Assembly (NCBI GenBank): GCA_043808325.1
Contig: JAZDEY010000076.1
Coordinates: 1 to 57,734 of the forward strand
DNA length: 57,734 nt
Reading direction: 5' to 3'
Source of the DNA: JAZDEY01 sp043808325 [NCBI: Candidatus Eiseniibacteriota bacterium]
Lineage (GTDB): Bacteria; Arandabacterota; Arandabacteria; Arandabacterales
Shown piece by piece: positions 9,019 through 19,600 of this stretch. Position numbers and translations under genes: made by a program. Numbering within the stretch: position 1 is the first letter of the stretch; each line of letters starts with the position of its first letter. A model generated the notes under the pieces. That model had not been told where the DNA came from. It searched no databases and saw nothing but the letters and a program-made list of their open reading frames with translations.

Positions 9019-9044
9019 TCGTGCTTCAAGGCAGGGGGAACATA

Positions 9045-12000
9045 GTGAGTAAGAGAACCCTCTTTCTAGTAGCCACAATCGTATTAGCAGGCATATGTCT
9101 GGGTTTTTCCGCTTCCCATGCCGCAACAATCGAGAAAACCCTTGATTTTCCAACACCGACGATAACCTACCAACGGCAAGGTTCGGCAATAGCCGTTCAA
9201 GATCTGCCGGCGTTCGGAAATCCGGGGGAGCCGCTGCTGCCGGTCTACAGTGTGGAGATTCTCCTGCCTCAGGGCGAGGATGTAAACGCGGTCAGCGCAC
9301 GGGTTGTCTCGGAAAAGGAGATTATAGTCGACTCTCCTCTGGTTCTGGCCAGGGAGGAATTACCCACCGATTCCGTGGCGCGAGGCCCGCTTGCCGCACC
9401 GCAAGCGAGCTTCGACCAAGACCAGCCCTTCCCGAGCGCACGGGCCGTGCATGTATATACGGGGACCTATCGAGGCTACAACATCGCCTTCCTCAATGTT
9501 TATCCCGTGACCTACCTTGCTTCGAAGAACTCGATAGCGTACGCTCCCCGGCTTGAGATCAAGATAGAGACCGGTCCGAGCGCGGTGATGCTCAGCCGGT
9601 CGATCGCAACCTTAAGACAAGGCAGGCCCAAAGACATCGCTGCGGTCGGGCGTATGGTGGATGATGTCAAGGCTTCGTCCTCCTATACCTCGCGGGGCCT
9701 TCTCGGAGCCGCCGTGAGTAGCCTGGTCGATCCCGATGAGACTCATCCCTATGTCATAATCACCATCTCGACCCTGGCCCTGCAGTTTGAGGTCCTCAAG
9801 CAGCACAAAGATCGCAGAGGCCTAAACGCTGAGATCGTGCTCGTCTCCGACATTGCCGCCAATTACTCGGGGGCCGATCTCCAGACCAAGATCCGGGAGT
9901 TCATCAAAGATGCCTATCTCAACTGGGAGACCGAGTATGTGCTCCTGGCCGGCGACGATGATGTCATCCCGCATCGCGGGTTCTATGCCGTCGGGCCGAG
10001 CGCGGTCGACAACGACATCGCATCCGACCTTTACTATGCAGGCCTCGACGGGACCTGGAACGATGACGGCGATGCCAACTGGGGCGAGCCCGAGGAGGCC
10101 GATCTTATGCCCGAGGTCAGCGTGGGACGTGCGGCTGTGGGCGACTCCGCCGAGGCCGCCAACTTCGTCAATAAGGTGATCAGATATGAGACGGCGCCGG
10201 TCGTAAGCCAGATCAAGAGCGCACAAATGGTGGGCGAGGGGCTTGGGTCGGGGACCTGGGGCGGCGACTATAAGGATGAAGTGAAGTTCGGCGCTTCGAC
10301 CAACGGTTACACGACGGCGGGTTTCCCTCCGGCGTTCGGCGTCGGCACGCTTTACGACCGCGATCTCTATCCTGATACCTGGGACAAGTCAGATTTGATA
10401 CCGCTGCTCAATAGCGGCCGCCACCTCGTAAATCATCTGGGCCACGCCGACGTGATCTACTGCATGCGGATGTACAACAGCGACGTTGACACCGCCTTAA
10501 CCAACGATGGTGTTACGGCGACCTACTTCATCCTTTACAGCCAGGGCTGCTATTCAGGCTCCTTCGATAACCGTTCGCCCAGCGGTTACCTGGAAGACTG
10601 CATCGGTGAGCACCTGACCTTCGCGCCCAACGGCGCGGTCGCTTTCATAGGCAATACGCGCTACGGATGGTACATGCCCTATAGCACCAACGGCACGTCC
10701 CAGCACTATGACCGGCAGTTCTTCGATGCCCTGTTCGGCGAAGGCCATACTGCCATCGGCAAGGCGTTCGACGACTCGAGAACCGACAACATACCCTTCA
10801 TCAACGTGGGCGCGATGCGCTGGGTCTACTATGATTTGGTCCTGCTGGGCGATCCGGCGATGGACATCTGGACCGACTCCCCCGAGACCCTGGTCGTCTC
10901 GCATCCCGACATCATCTTCGCGGGTGATAACCAGGTCGAAGTGAGTGTGGCAAGCGGGGCGGCACCGGTCGCGGGAGCAAGGGTCAGTCTCTTTACCGGC
11001 GCAACCTATACCTGCGGCTACACGGATACCGGCGGCACGGTTTATCTCAACCCCATGGCCGCTGCGCCGGAATCACTCCTTATCTCGGTCACTGCTCACA
11101 ACGCTTACGCCTATCTCGATACCATTCCCGTCGAAGTGGCAGGTCGGCCGGTTGTCGTAATTGAGCAGTTCCCGGTCGATGACGACACCTCCGGGGCGAG
11201 CTTCGGGAATTCCAACGGCAGAATCGACGCAGGCGAGACGATCGAATCTCGCGTCGCGCTCGCCAATGTCGGGCAGGACTCGGCGCTTGACGTCTCCGCG
11301 GTCTTGAGAACAAGCGATCCTTATGTCACCGTTCTTGATTCCAGCGGGACCTTTGGAGACATCGCACCCGAAAGCACGGTCGTACCGGGTTGGAGTTATA
11401 CCTATCAGATTTCCCCGGCTGTGCCCGACAGTCACCTCGTCGAATTCGAACTAGCCATCTCTTGTTCCGATACCTCGCTCGTGAGGCGCCAGTGGGTGTC
11501 AGTCAGCGCTCCGAGCCTTGAGATCACTGGGATCTCGGCCAGCGACACCCTCTACGGGAGCGGCGACGGTTGTATCGGGCCTGGGGAGACCTTCGAGCTG
11601 TCGCTCGCCTTCACCAACAGAGGCTCAGGCGACGGCTATGGTCTCGGCGCCATGATCTCTGCCGCCGATCCTTACGTGGCCATTAGTATGGATAGCGCTT
11701 TCGTCGATAGCCTTCTTTCCGGCGAAGAGGTTACGGCGCGACCGTCCTATCTTCTGTCGGTATCGCCTGACTGCCCCGAGTTCCACAGGATAGACCTCAC
11801 GCTCAACCTTGCCCTCGCAAATGGATGGGCCGCGACCGATACCGTTTCGGCTTTCGTCGGCGGCTCGCTGGCCGACGACATGGAAAGTGGAGGCCCGGGC
11901 TGGACCCATCGGGGCTTTGCCGATATCCGCACCGACCAATGGCACCTGGACGGCTACCGCAATCATACCGCCGGCGGGAATTACGCGTGGAAGTTCGGCG

Positions 12001-12716
12001 GCTCCGGGGGAGCCACCTATGCCGATTTCGGTCACGGCGCGCTGGAGACCCCCGAGTTGTGCCTTGGCCCCAATGCCACGCTCACCTTCTGGCATTGGAT
12101 TCATGCGGAGCTGGGTCTTGGGAAGTACGCTTGGGACGGAGGCATCGTCGAGATCTCTGTCGATGGCGGCAAGACCTGGTCGCAAATTGCCCCGGTCGGC
12201 GGATACTACTATAAGATCTACCCCAACTTCTTCAGCCCGTTTCCCGGAGAGACCCCGTGCTTTGCCTGGACCGGCGATTGGACCAGGGTCGAGTTTGATC
12301 TATCAGCGTACGAGGGCAGGGCGAAGATCAGATTCAGATTCGGATCGGATCAGTACTACAATAACGAGGGATGGTACCTTGATGATGTCGCGGTGACCGA
12401 CGATTACTCCTCGGTGGCGATTCCCAATCCGGACCTCAAGGTCGTGCCGACCCGGTTTGCGCTCCAGAGCGTGAGCCCCAATCCCGCATCCTCCAGGTTC
12501 AGCGTGGTCTTCGATGTGCCGCACCGCGCCGACGTATCGGTCGCCGTATTCGATGTGGCGGGCAGACGAATCACCCAGGTGGCCAACTCGGTCTTCGCGC
12601 CGGGCAGGTACTCCCGGCCCTTCGATTGCAGCACCACTCTTGCACCCGGGGTTTACTTCATAAGCCTGCGCACCGAAGGATTTAGCGAGACGCGCAAACT
12701 GATCATCGTGAAATAG
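9045..12716 (+). CDS. Gingipain-like C25 cysteine peptidase with T9SS sorting tail
   Basis: About 1223 residues. GTG at 9045 chosen because AGGGGGAA lies 5 bases upstream and the product then begins directly with a signal peptide (MSKRTLFLVATIVLAG...ASHA). An N-terminal pro-region leads to the C25 catalytic domain. The dyad appears to be His467 in NHLGHAD and Cys502 in YSQGCYSG, 35 residues apart as in gingipains. Ig/CARDB-like domains follow, then a jelly-roll-like module (HRGFADIRTDQWHLDG onward), and a type A T9SS tail (SVSPNPASSRFSV...LAPGVYFISLRT...KLIIVK) for outer-membrane export and anchoring. Probably digests extracellular protein. A second C25 gene lies at 35388. Confidence 0.9.
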   Translation: MSKRTLFLVATIVLAGICLGFSASHAATIEKTLDFPTPTITYQRQGSAIAVQDLPAFGNPGEPLLPVYSVEILLPQGEDVNAVSARVVSEKEIIVDSPLVLAREELPTDSVARGPLAAPQASFDQDQPFPSARAVHVYTGTYRGYNIAFLNVYPVTYLASKNSIAYAPRLEIKIETGPSAVMLSRSIATLRQGRPKDIAAVGRMVDDVKASSSYTSRGLLGAAVSSLVDPDETHPYVIITISTLALQFEVLKQHKDRRGLNAEIVLVSDIAANYSGADLQTKIREFIKDAYLNWETEYVLLAGDDDVIPHRGFYAVGPSAVDNDIASDLYYAGLDGTWNDDGDANWGEPEEADLMPEVSVGRAAVGDSAEAANFVNKVIRYETAPVVSQIKSAQMVGEGLGSGTWGGDYKDEVKFGASTNGYTTAGFPPAFGVGTLYDRDLYPDTWDKSDLIPLLNSGRHLVNHLGHADVIYCMRMYNSDVDTALTNDGVTATYFILYSQGCYSGSFDNRSPSGYLEDCIGEHLTFAPNGAVAFIGNTRYGWYMPYSTNGTSQHYDRQFFDALFGEGHTAIGKAFDDSRTDNIPFINVGAMRWVYYDLVLLGDPAMDIWTDSPETLVVSHPDIIFAGDNQVEVSVASGAAPVAGARVSLFTGATYTCGYTDTGGTVYLNPMAAAPESLLISVTAHNAYAYLDTIPVEVAGRPVVVIEQFPVDDDTSGASFGNSNGRIDAGETIESRVALANVGQDSALDVSAVLRTSDPYVTVLDSSGTFGDIAPESTVVPGWSYTYQISPAVPDSHLVEFELAISCSDTSLVRRQWVSVSAPSLEITGISASDTLYGSGDGCIGPGETFELSLAFTNRGSGDGYGLGAMISAADPYVAISMDSAFVDSLLSGEEVTARPSYLLSVSPDCPEFHRIDLTLNLALANGWAATDTVSAFVGGSLADDMESGGPGWTHRGFADIRTDQWHLDGYRNHTAGGNYAWKFGGSGGATYADFGHGALETPELCLGPNATLTFWHWIHAELGLGKYAWDGGIVEISVDGGKTWSQIAPVGGYYYKIYPNFFSPFPGETPCFAWTGDWTRVEFDLSAYEGRAKIRFRFGSDQYYNNEGWYLDDVAVTDDYSSVAIPNPDLKVVPTRFALQSVSPNPASSRFSVVFDVPHRADVSVAVFDVAGRRITQVANSVFAPGRYSRPFDCSTTLAPGVYFISLRTEGFSETRKLIIVK

Positions 12717-13251
12717 GAATTCCCCTCTCGTCCCCGCCGCCCGTCTGCGGTGCCAGGCATCGGTCCACGGCCATCGCGATCGGCCTGGGGTCGGACGGAC
12801 TGATGGAGTAAACCCTTACGAAGTGGCGCCCGCGATAAAACTCAAGGAACGATCCATTTTGACAGTATTCTGCTCCTGGCTGACTCATTCTTGGGCCGTC
12901 GGTGTTTCTCACCGAGAAGATGCCCATCGCGTCGGTCGGCGAAGCCATCGAGTAAACTTCGATCGTGATATCGCGGTCCTTTCCTTGCTTTGCCTCGATC
13001 ACCATCAACGTTTGAAAGTGGTACTCGAGATAGACATCTGCCTCGCCGTCGATGTACTCGAAGATGGTCTCAGGACTGTAGACTTGGACGGACGGCTGCT
13101 TGAAGCCCGCTTCAATCAGGCTCTGCGTGATGCAGTCCGTACTATTTCTCAGGCGGTCCCGGAGGCTGCCGCCGCAGGATAGCAACAGCACTGCAAATGC
13201 CGCTACAAATGCCACTGCAAGCAGCGCCGCCCTACCTTGGGAACCGCGCAC
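12703..13251 (-). CDS. Small lipoprotein, possibly DUF6599-type
   Basis: 182 residues from a GTG start with GGAGGTG upstream and its own promoter. The leader ends LLLSC, so Cys26 is the lipidation site. The mature part (PSVQVYSPETIFEYIDGEADVYLEYHF, then MGIFSVRN and FVRVYSIS) recalls a small family of uncharacterised envelope proteins that I associate with DUF6599; this match is from memory and tentative. Its last 14 bases overlap the end of the C25 gene on the other strand. Function unknown. Confidence 0.75.
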   Translation of the reverse strand: MRGSQGRAALLAVAFVAAFAVLLLSCGGSLRDRLRNSTDCITQSLIEAGFKQPSVQVYSPETIFEYIDGEADVYLEYHFQTLMVIEAKQGKDRDITIEVYSMASPTDAMGIFSVRNTDGPRMSQPGAEYCQNGSFLEFYRGRHFVRVYSISPSDPRPIAMAVDRCLAPQTGGGDERGIPISR

Positions 13252-13280
13252 TACGAGGTCACCTCCCGTTCATCGGTACG

Positions 13281-13309
13281 ACAATACGTCGGGCGGCGCC
13301 CAAAGTCAA
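13281..13309 (-). promoter_or_regulatory. Sigma70-like promoter of the lipoprotein gene
   Basis: Minus strand: TTGACT (13309-13304), a 17-base spacer, TATTGT (13286-13281). The transcript would start about 20-25 bases before the GTG at 13251. Confidence 0.6.
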
Positions 13310-13406
13310 CCGACCGCCTGGCGGTACGCATCAGAGGCGATGCGGCGAATTGTGCTGATTTTGGCGGATTCGGCCTAATCTCTTGCCAGAACTTGAGAAA
13401 AAAAGC

Positions 13407-13436
13407 TTGACAAGAATGCGTCGCCAATGGTACACG
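13407..13436 (+). promoter_or_regulatory. Promoter of the TonB receptor / secreted protein / PorV operon
   Basis: TTGACA at 13407-13412, an 18-base spacer, then TACACG (13431-13436) preceded by TGG, an extended -10 arrangement. It implies a leader of about 190 bases before the receptor gene. Confidence 0.55.
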
Positions 13437-13632
13437 CAATTGCAGATAGAGGAAACAGCTAAACAGGCATCAGAGATACGTTGATCAAGTATGGAAGAAC
13501 GAGAAAGGAGTGACCTAACTCCCTAATGTCAAGAAAGTTGGGGCCGGCAGCAGTCCGTCATATAGGGCCGGCGGTCCGGCACAAGACATTCGGAATTCCA
13601 ACATCGGCCATAGTCAACGAAGGAGGGAAGTC
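13437..13632 (+). other. Long untranslated leader of the receptor operon
   Basis: The gap 13252-13632 is 380 bases; its right half is the probable mRNA leader. It has a small hairpin GGAGT/ACTCC near 13507-13522 and a direct repeat of GGGCCGGC followed by GTCCG (13541-13557 and 13565-13578). GCCGGC is itself palindromic. The ribosome site AAGGAGGG is at 13620-13627. No leader peptide is convincing. I do not recognise a known riboswitch. Confidence 0.45.
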
Positions 13633-16600
13633 ATGAGAAAGTGCTCCCCTATTTTTATTGTCCTTTTTGTCCTCTCAATCATGGTTTCGCAGTCGGTTTT
13701 TGGAGCTGTGGTCGGGAAGATCGCCGGGAAGGTCACCAACCTTAAGACGGGTGAGGCACTTCCCGCGAATGTCTTGATCGAGGGAACCACGATGGGAGCT
13801 GCCGGTCGGCCAGGCGGTGAATACTTCATCCTAAACGTGCCGCCCGGAACCTACAGCGTTCGGGCCAAGATGATGGGTTACAGAGATGTGGTGGTCGAGA
13901 ACGTGATGGTCAGAGCGGACTACACGACCACGGTGGACTTCGGAATGGAGGAGGCGACGGTCAAGACGCTCGAGCCCGTGCTGATTCGCGCCGAGCGGCC
14001 GATTATTCAGCCCGACGTCACCGCGACCACAAGATACCTGAGCTCGCAAGAAATCGACAACATGCCGACCAGAGGTTATCAGGAGGCAGCCTACCAGCAG
14101 ACCGGAGTGGTAGCGTTTGCGCTCCAGCCCGACTATGACATCACCGACAGCGAAAGTCAGAACCAGCCGCTCCTCAACATAAGAGGCGGCAGGTACAACG
14201 AGGTCGCCTACTACGTCGACGGTTTCTCTCAACAGGATCCCCTCACCGGGCTCTCTTCGACCGCGATCAACCAGAGCGCCATCCAGGAGATCACGGTCCT
14301 CACCGGGGGATTCAATGCCGAGTATGGGCGGATCATGTCCGGTGCGGTCAACGTGATAACGCAGGAGGGGAGTTCCCGCTACGCAGGGTCGTTCGAGACC
14401 GTCACTGACAACCTTGCAGGCAGTTGGATTGGCGCAGACAAGTATGATTACAACGTCTATGACGTTTCGTTGGGCGGGCCGGGCATTATCGTGCCGATGC
14501 TGGGAGATAAGTGCAACTTCTACCTCTCCGGCGAACGGCGTTGGGGCAAGGATCGTCGGCCCAGCATCGTACAACCCTTCGATCAGGTGATACTCCCCGG
14601 CAACAGCCTTGCCGGATGGAGCTGGCAGGGCAAGCTGACTTACAAAGCATCGCCGAATCTGAAGCTCAAACTCGGCGCTCTCGGGTCCTTCGACGACTGG
14701 AAGGAATTCCGGAACACGTATTACTACGACATCGCCCACAGTCCGCGGTACAAGGACCTCAACTACTCGGTCACGGGAAGCATGACACACACGCTCAGTC
14801 CCGCGACCTTCTACACCCTTGGGGCCAACTATTTCGTCACGGATAGAAAACGCGGCGATGGCGTCTACTTCGACGATCTTCCGGCCTACGCACGGCCGGG
14901 CGGGAATCCGAGATACGATCAGTATCTCAATCTCTTTTACAACATAGACGATCCTGAGACCGACATAGTCCTTGACCGGCAGGGCACCGTGGTGGAAGGC
15001 GACGAGTCACACGTGTGGGACGATTACCTCCACAGGAATTCCGCCTATTGGGGACTGAAGTTCGATTATACCAGCCAGGTCAGTAACGACCACCAGCTCA
15101 AGATGGGAGCCGATTTCCAGAGACACTCGTTGCGTAATTACCGGCACGTGCTTCCCGTGCAGGTATCGCTTGTCGACAGCACGCTGAAGCGGAATTTTGA
15201 CGGCCAGGGGCACAAAGCGCTGTATTACAACGCGGACCCCGCCAGCTTCCTCCAGGATGCAGACTACTACGGATACGCCTGGGACGTTACCGACAGCGTG
15301 CTTGTGACTCCCGCCCATTGGAGGTATGAGGAGGTAGTCAATGACAAGGGCGAGACCGTCATGGACACCACCTACTGCGCCAACTACTACCGGTACATTT
15401 ATGAGGAGAAGGAAGTGGACAGCGGCCGCCAGGCGATCAAGCATCCGGTCACCGCTTCCGCCTATTTCCAGGACAAGTTTGAATTCGAGGGCGTCGTGAT
15501 AAACGCGGGTCTCAGGTACGACTATCTTAACGTCGATACCAAGGCCCTCAGAGATCCGGCGCGGCCTCTGGGTTCGGACAACGCGGTTCTGAATGATTCG
15601 GATCTGGTGGACAACAAGGTGCAGAACGTGGTGAGCCCAAGACTCGGGATCGGCTTCCCGATCAGCGAGCGGACTCTGTTCCACGCCAACTACGGCAAGT
15701 TCTTCCAGCAGCCCAATCTCGAGGACCTCTACGTTTCCTACGATTACCTGGAGTACATGATAAGCACCAATCCTTACTACGCTCCCTTTGGCAACCCGAA
15801 CCTCAAGCCCGAGAAGACCACTGCCTACGAGGTCGGCCTTGCCCATCAGGTGGCGGACAAAGCCAAGATAGACATTGTGGCCTACTATAAGGATGTGGAG
15901 GATCTGGTCGAGGTCACCAATATCCCGTCCGTGCCGAATGCTTTTGCCACATACAGAAATCGCGATTATGGCACGATAAAGGGCGTCGACCTCGGTTTCT
16001 CGCTGGCAAGGACCCGGAACATATCGTGCAATCTAGCCTACAGCCTCTCCTGGGCCATGGGCACGGGATCGGTTTCCAACACGCAGTACAACATCGCGTG
16101 GACGGGAAGCGAGATCCCGAAGATGACGGCCCCACTGGCGTTTGACCAGAGACACAAGTTCAGTTTCGATTTCGACCTCCGGTTCGCCAAGAATGAGGGA
16201 CCCGTGGTCCTCGCCAGGAAGGTCCTCCAGAACGCCGGAGTCAACATGCTGGTCAATATCGGAAGCGGTCAGCCTTACACTCCCACCTTCACCTGGAATG
16301 AAGTCACACTGGCAGCCGTTTCCGTCACGCCGGACGGCCCTCTGAATTCCAAGTACGGGCCCTGGACCTACAGGGTCGACCTCAAAGCCAACAAAGGCTT
16401 CCAGTTCGGCCGTGCAAACGTGGACTTCTACGTTTTGGTCTTGAATGTCTTCAACAAGGAAAACGCGCAGTACGTCTATCAATCGACAGGTTCACCCTCG
16501 ACCACGGGCTGGCTCAATACGCCGGAAGGGCTCAAGTGGCTTGCTGATAACGGCGATGAGGGCCGGTCTCTCTTCAGACAGGCCGAGATGAATCCGAACA

Positions 16601-16650
16601 ACTTCGGCATTCCTAGAATGGTGAGATTCGGAATAAAGACGGATTTCTAA
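13633..16650 (+). CDS. TonB-dependent receptor
   Basis: 1005 residues. Signal peptide 1-24, then a carboxypeptidase-regulatory-like domain (about 27-110: GKVTNLKTGEALPANVLIEGTT...PPGTYSVRAKMMGYR), a plug domain (about 130-240, with RGGRYNEVAYYVDG and a typical GGFNAEYGRIMSGAVNV block), and a 22-strand-type barrel to the aromatic C terminus (MVRFGIKTDF). Family members import bulky ligands across the outer membrane using TonB energy, though in this clade they may also serve secretion. The next gene follows after 34 bases. Substrate not deducible. Confidence 0.93.
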   Translation: MRKCSPIFIVLFVLSIMVSQSVFGAVVGKIAGKVTNLKTGEALPANVLIEGTTMGAAGRPGGEYFILNVPPGTYSVRAKMMGYRDVVVENVMVRADYTTTVDFGMEEATVKTLEPVLIRAERPIIQPDVTATTRYLSSQEIDNMPTRGYQEAAYQQTGVVAFALQPDYDITDSESQNQPLLNIRGGRYNEVAYYVDGFSQQDPLTGLSSTAINQSAIQEITVLTGGFNAEYGRIMSGAVNVITQEGSSRYAGSFETVTDNLAGSWIGADKYDYNVYDVSLGGPGIIVPMLGDKCNFYLSGERRWGKDRRPSIVQPFDQVILPGNSLAGWSWQGKLTYKASPNLKLKLGALGSFDDWKEFRNTYYYDIAHSPRYKDLNYSVTGSMTHTLSPATFYTLGANYFVTDRKRGDGVYFDDLPAYARPGGNPRYDQYLNLFYNIDDPETDIVLDRQGTVVEGDESHVWDDYLHRNSAYWGLKFDYTSQVSNDHQLKMGADFQRHSLRNYRHVLPVQVSLVDSTLKRNFDGQGHKALYYNADPASFLQDADYYGYAWDVTDSVLVTPAHWRYEEVVNDKGETVMDTTYCANYYRYIYEEKEVDSGRQAIKHPVTASAYFQDKFEFEGVVINAGLRYDYLNVDTKALRDPARPLGSDNAVLNDSDLVDNKVQNVVSPRLGIGFPISERTLFHANYGKFFQQPNLEDLYVSYDYLEYMISTNPYYAPFGNPNLKPEKTTAYEVGLAHQVADKAKIDIVAYYKDVEDLVEVTNIPSVPNAFATYRNRDYGTIKGVDLGFSLARTRNISCNLAYSLSWAMGTGSVSNTQYNIAWTGSEIPKMTAPLAFDQRHKFSFDFDLRFAKNEGPVVLARKVLQNAGVNMLVNIGSGQPYTPTFTWNEVTLAAVSVTPDGPLNSKYGPWTYRVDLKANKGFQFGRANVDFYVLVLNVFNKENAQYVYQSTGSPSTTGWLNTPEGLKWLADNGDEGRSLFRQAEMNPNNFGIPRMVRFGIKTDF

Positions 16651-16684
16651 GGAGGAACACCGGCACCAAGAAGGAGGAGATGAA

Positions 16685-19600
16685 ATGAACAAGCCTTGGC
16701 TGGTTGTCGTAGTGGCGGTCCTTGTCTTGACGACAAGCGTGGCCTTTGCGCAGCGTAGCAAGGATAACGATGTCGGCGATCGGCAGAGACCGCATCCACG
16801 GCCGATGATCATCGACAACACGAGCTTCATCGATGCCAACAACATCCAGATGATCGTCACGAACCACGGATCGTTTGCCTACGATCTCACTGCCCAGAAT
16901 TCGGGCCTGTGGTTCCCCAAGGGCACCGACAAGACCGCAGTCTATGCGTCGGGCCTCTGGATCGGAGCTAAGGTGGGCGGCGAGACCAGAATCGCAGCGG
17001 GTTCGTTTGCGCAGGAATATGGCCCCGGACCGATCCTGGAAGATGGAACGCCGGACGATCCCTCCAAGCCGGAGCACCGGGTATACAAGATAAGGACCGG
17101 GGATAACGCGGAGAACTCCACGGACTACGCCGAATGGCCCTCCGATCTGGGCGCTCCCGTCGATGAGCACGGCAATCCGCTGCTGCTTGGTGATCAGACC
17201 CTGTGGTGCGTGTACAACGATGCCGACCCTGCGCTGCACAACACCGACGAGGGGCGTACCAAACCGCTGGGCGTCGAGGTGCAGCAGACCACTTTCGCGT
17301 TTGACTGGAAGGGCGCTCTCGGCAACGTGATCTTCATCAAGTTCAAAGTCATAAACAAGGGCGAGAACCTGCTCGAGAATACCTACTTCTCGGTTTGGGC
17401 CGATCCTGATGTGGGCGGATCCAGCGACGACTACGTCGGGTGCGACACCACACTCAACGTGGGGTTTGCCTACAACGCGACCAACACCGACAACCTCTAC
17501 GGGGCAAGGGTCCCGTGCGTGGGTTATGACTTCTTCCTCGGACCGGTGATCAAGGATGCCCACGGCGTCCCCATAGATACACTCGGCATGTCATCTTTCA
17601 ACAAGTACATCAATGGTACCGACCCTAGAGCGTTCAGGGAGTCCTACAACTACATGCAGGGTCTCACTCTGGACGGCAAGCCGGTGCTTGACCCTCTGGG
17701 CAACCCGACCAAATTCTGGCTGCCCGGCGATCCGGTGACCAACACGGGCTGGCTTGATAGCGATCCCGCGGACCGAAGATTCATGGTCAATTCGGGCCCG
17801 TTCACCATGGCTCCGGGAGACACCCAGCAGGTGGTTGTCGGAATCATCGTCGGCCAGGGCAATGACCGAATCGGCTCGGTCAGGGTGATGAAGTTCTACG
17901 ACCAGACCGCTCAGGTCGCCTTCGACCTCGACTTCGACTTGCCTAAGCCCCCTGCGCGTCCCGCAGTCACGGCCGTGCCCCTCGACGGCGAGGTACGGCT
18001 TACGTGGGGAACCGACTCCGAGGACAATCCGGGTACCGTGCCGTACGCCTTTGAAGGATACAATGTCTATCAGAGCGCGTCGGTTTCGGCTGCCGGTCCC
18101 TGGACTCTGGTTGCGGTGTACGATAGGGTGAACAAGATCCAGACAATCGAAGATACGGATCTCAACATTGATTTCGGGCTGCCTCTGGTGCAGCCGGTCC
18201 AGTTTGGAAAAGACGCGGGCCTCAGCAGGTTCATAGAGCTCGTCGACGACAAGGTGAATGGGGTACCCTTGTCGAACGGTACCACCTACTTCTATCGAGT
18301 CGGGGCCTACTCCTATAACCCCAACCCCCTGCCCGGACTTCCCAAGACGCTGGAGAGCCAGTCGGCGATCCTGCCGATCATACCTCAGGAGCCCGTCGCG
18401 GGAAAGGTGCTGTCTGGGTCGGTCGATGACGTCGAGCACCATGTTACAAGCGGGGCGGCCAGCCACGAGCTGCTGGACGTCGCGGTTGCCGATCCGTTTG
18501 CCCTGACGGGGCACGACTATAAGATCATCTACGAAAGGTCCCAACCGGCCGACTTGCTGATGATGCTCGGGGACATGGTTCCGTATAGCTTCGATTACCA
18601 CTGGAAACTGATTGATGTCACCGACAATAACGCAGTGCTCTTCGATTATGGCATAAACCGCAATGCGGACGACGACTACCCGGTGATCGACGGCATCGTT
18701 CCGCGCGTCCGGCTAAGAGTGCCGATAGGCCGTTTCGAGTTCCGTGACGCGGCCGGAGATCTCTCCGGTGTACTCACCGGTTGCAGTGTAGGCCTACCCT
18801 ATGCCCTCAACGACGAAGGCGGCGAAGGCGTCGGCTACGGCCAGGACCTGCTGGGTAGCACCGTGAGAATCGCAACCAGTTTCGATAAGTTCCCCAACTG
18901 CGAGGTACGCTTCGATGATCTGGGAGGCGAGACCCAGATGGCCTATCGTTACCTCCGATGGTTCGACGACCAGGACAATTTACACTACGACTACCAGGAC
19001 TTCGTCGAAGTGCCTTTCACGGTCTGGGATACCGATCATAACAAGCAGCTTGATGCCTGCTTCGTTGAGTACAGAACAGCTGGCGGCACCACAGAGGACG
19101 GCAAGTGGATGCCCGATGCCTCAGCCAGGGGAGGAAGAGAGTGGCTCTTCATCAATCCGACGCCTTACCAGACGGATTCCCTTGTGTACGGCAATCCCGC
19201 CGATCCCATCAACCCCAGGCCGCGAGGCATCGATACCAATCCGATCTATGCGTTCTACCTGCGGCGGTCGTCCAGCTCTGCGGTGATCGAGCCCGGCTCG
19301 AAATTGATCGCAATCAAAGCGGTCCCGAGCACCGACAAAGACTATTTCACCTTCTCGACCACTCCTCCGGGTTATGACGGAGACAGGGCCAAGTCCGCCC
19401 TGGCCGACATCCGGGTGGTTCCCAATCCTTACTTTGCGAAGTCCAGCTACGAGATCGACCAGTTCCATCACATCGTCAAGTTCAGCAATCTGCCGAGCCG
19501 CTGTACGATAAGGGTATTCAATCTTGCGGGTGATCTCGTGAGGACGCTCGACAAGGACGATTCGAGTACTTCTGTGATGGAGTGGGATCTTTATAACGAA

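Noticed and set aside
13831-14790. Open frame of 319 codons antisense to the TonB receptor
   Set aside because: Shadow of the receptor coding frame; no start signal or domain.
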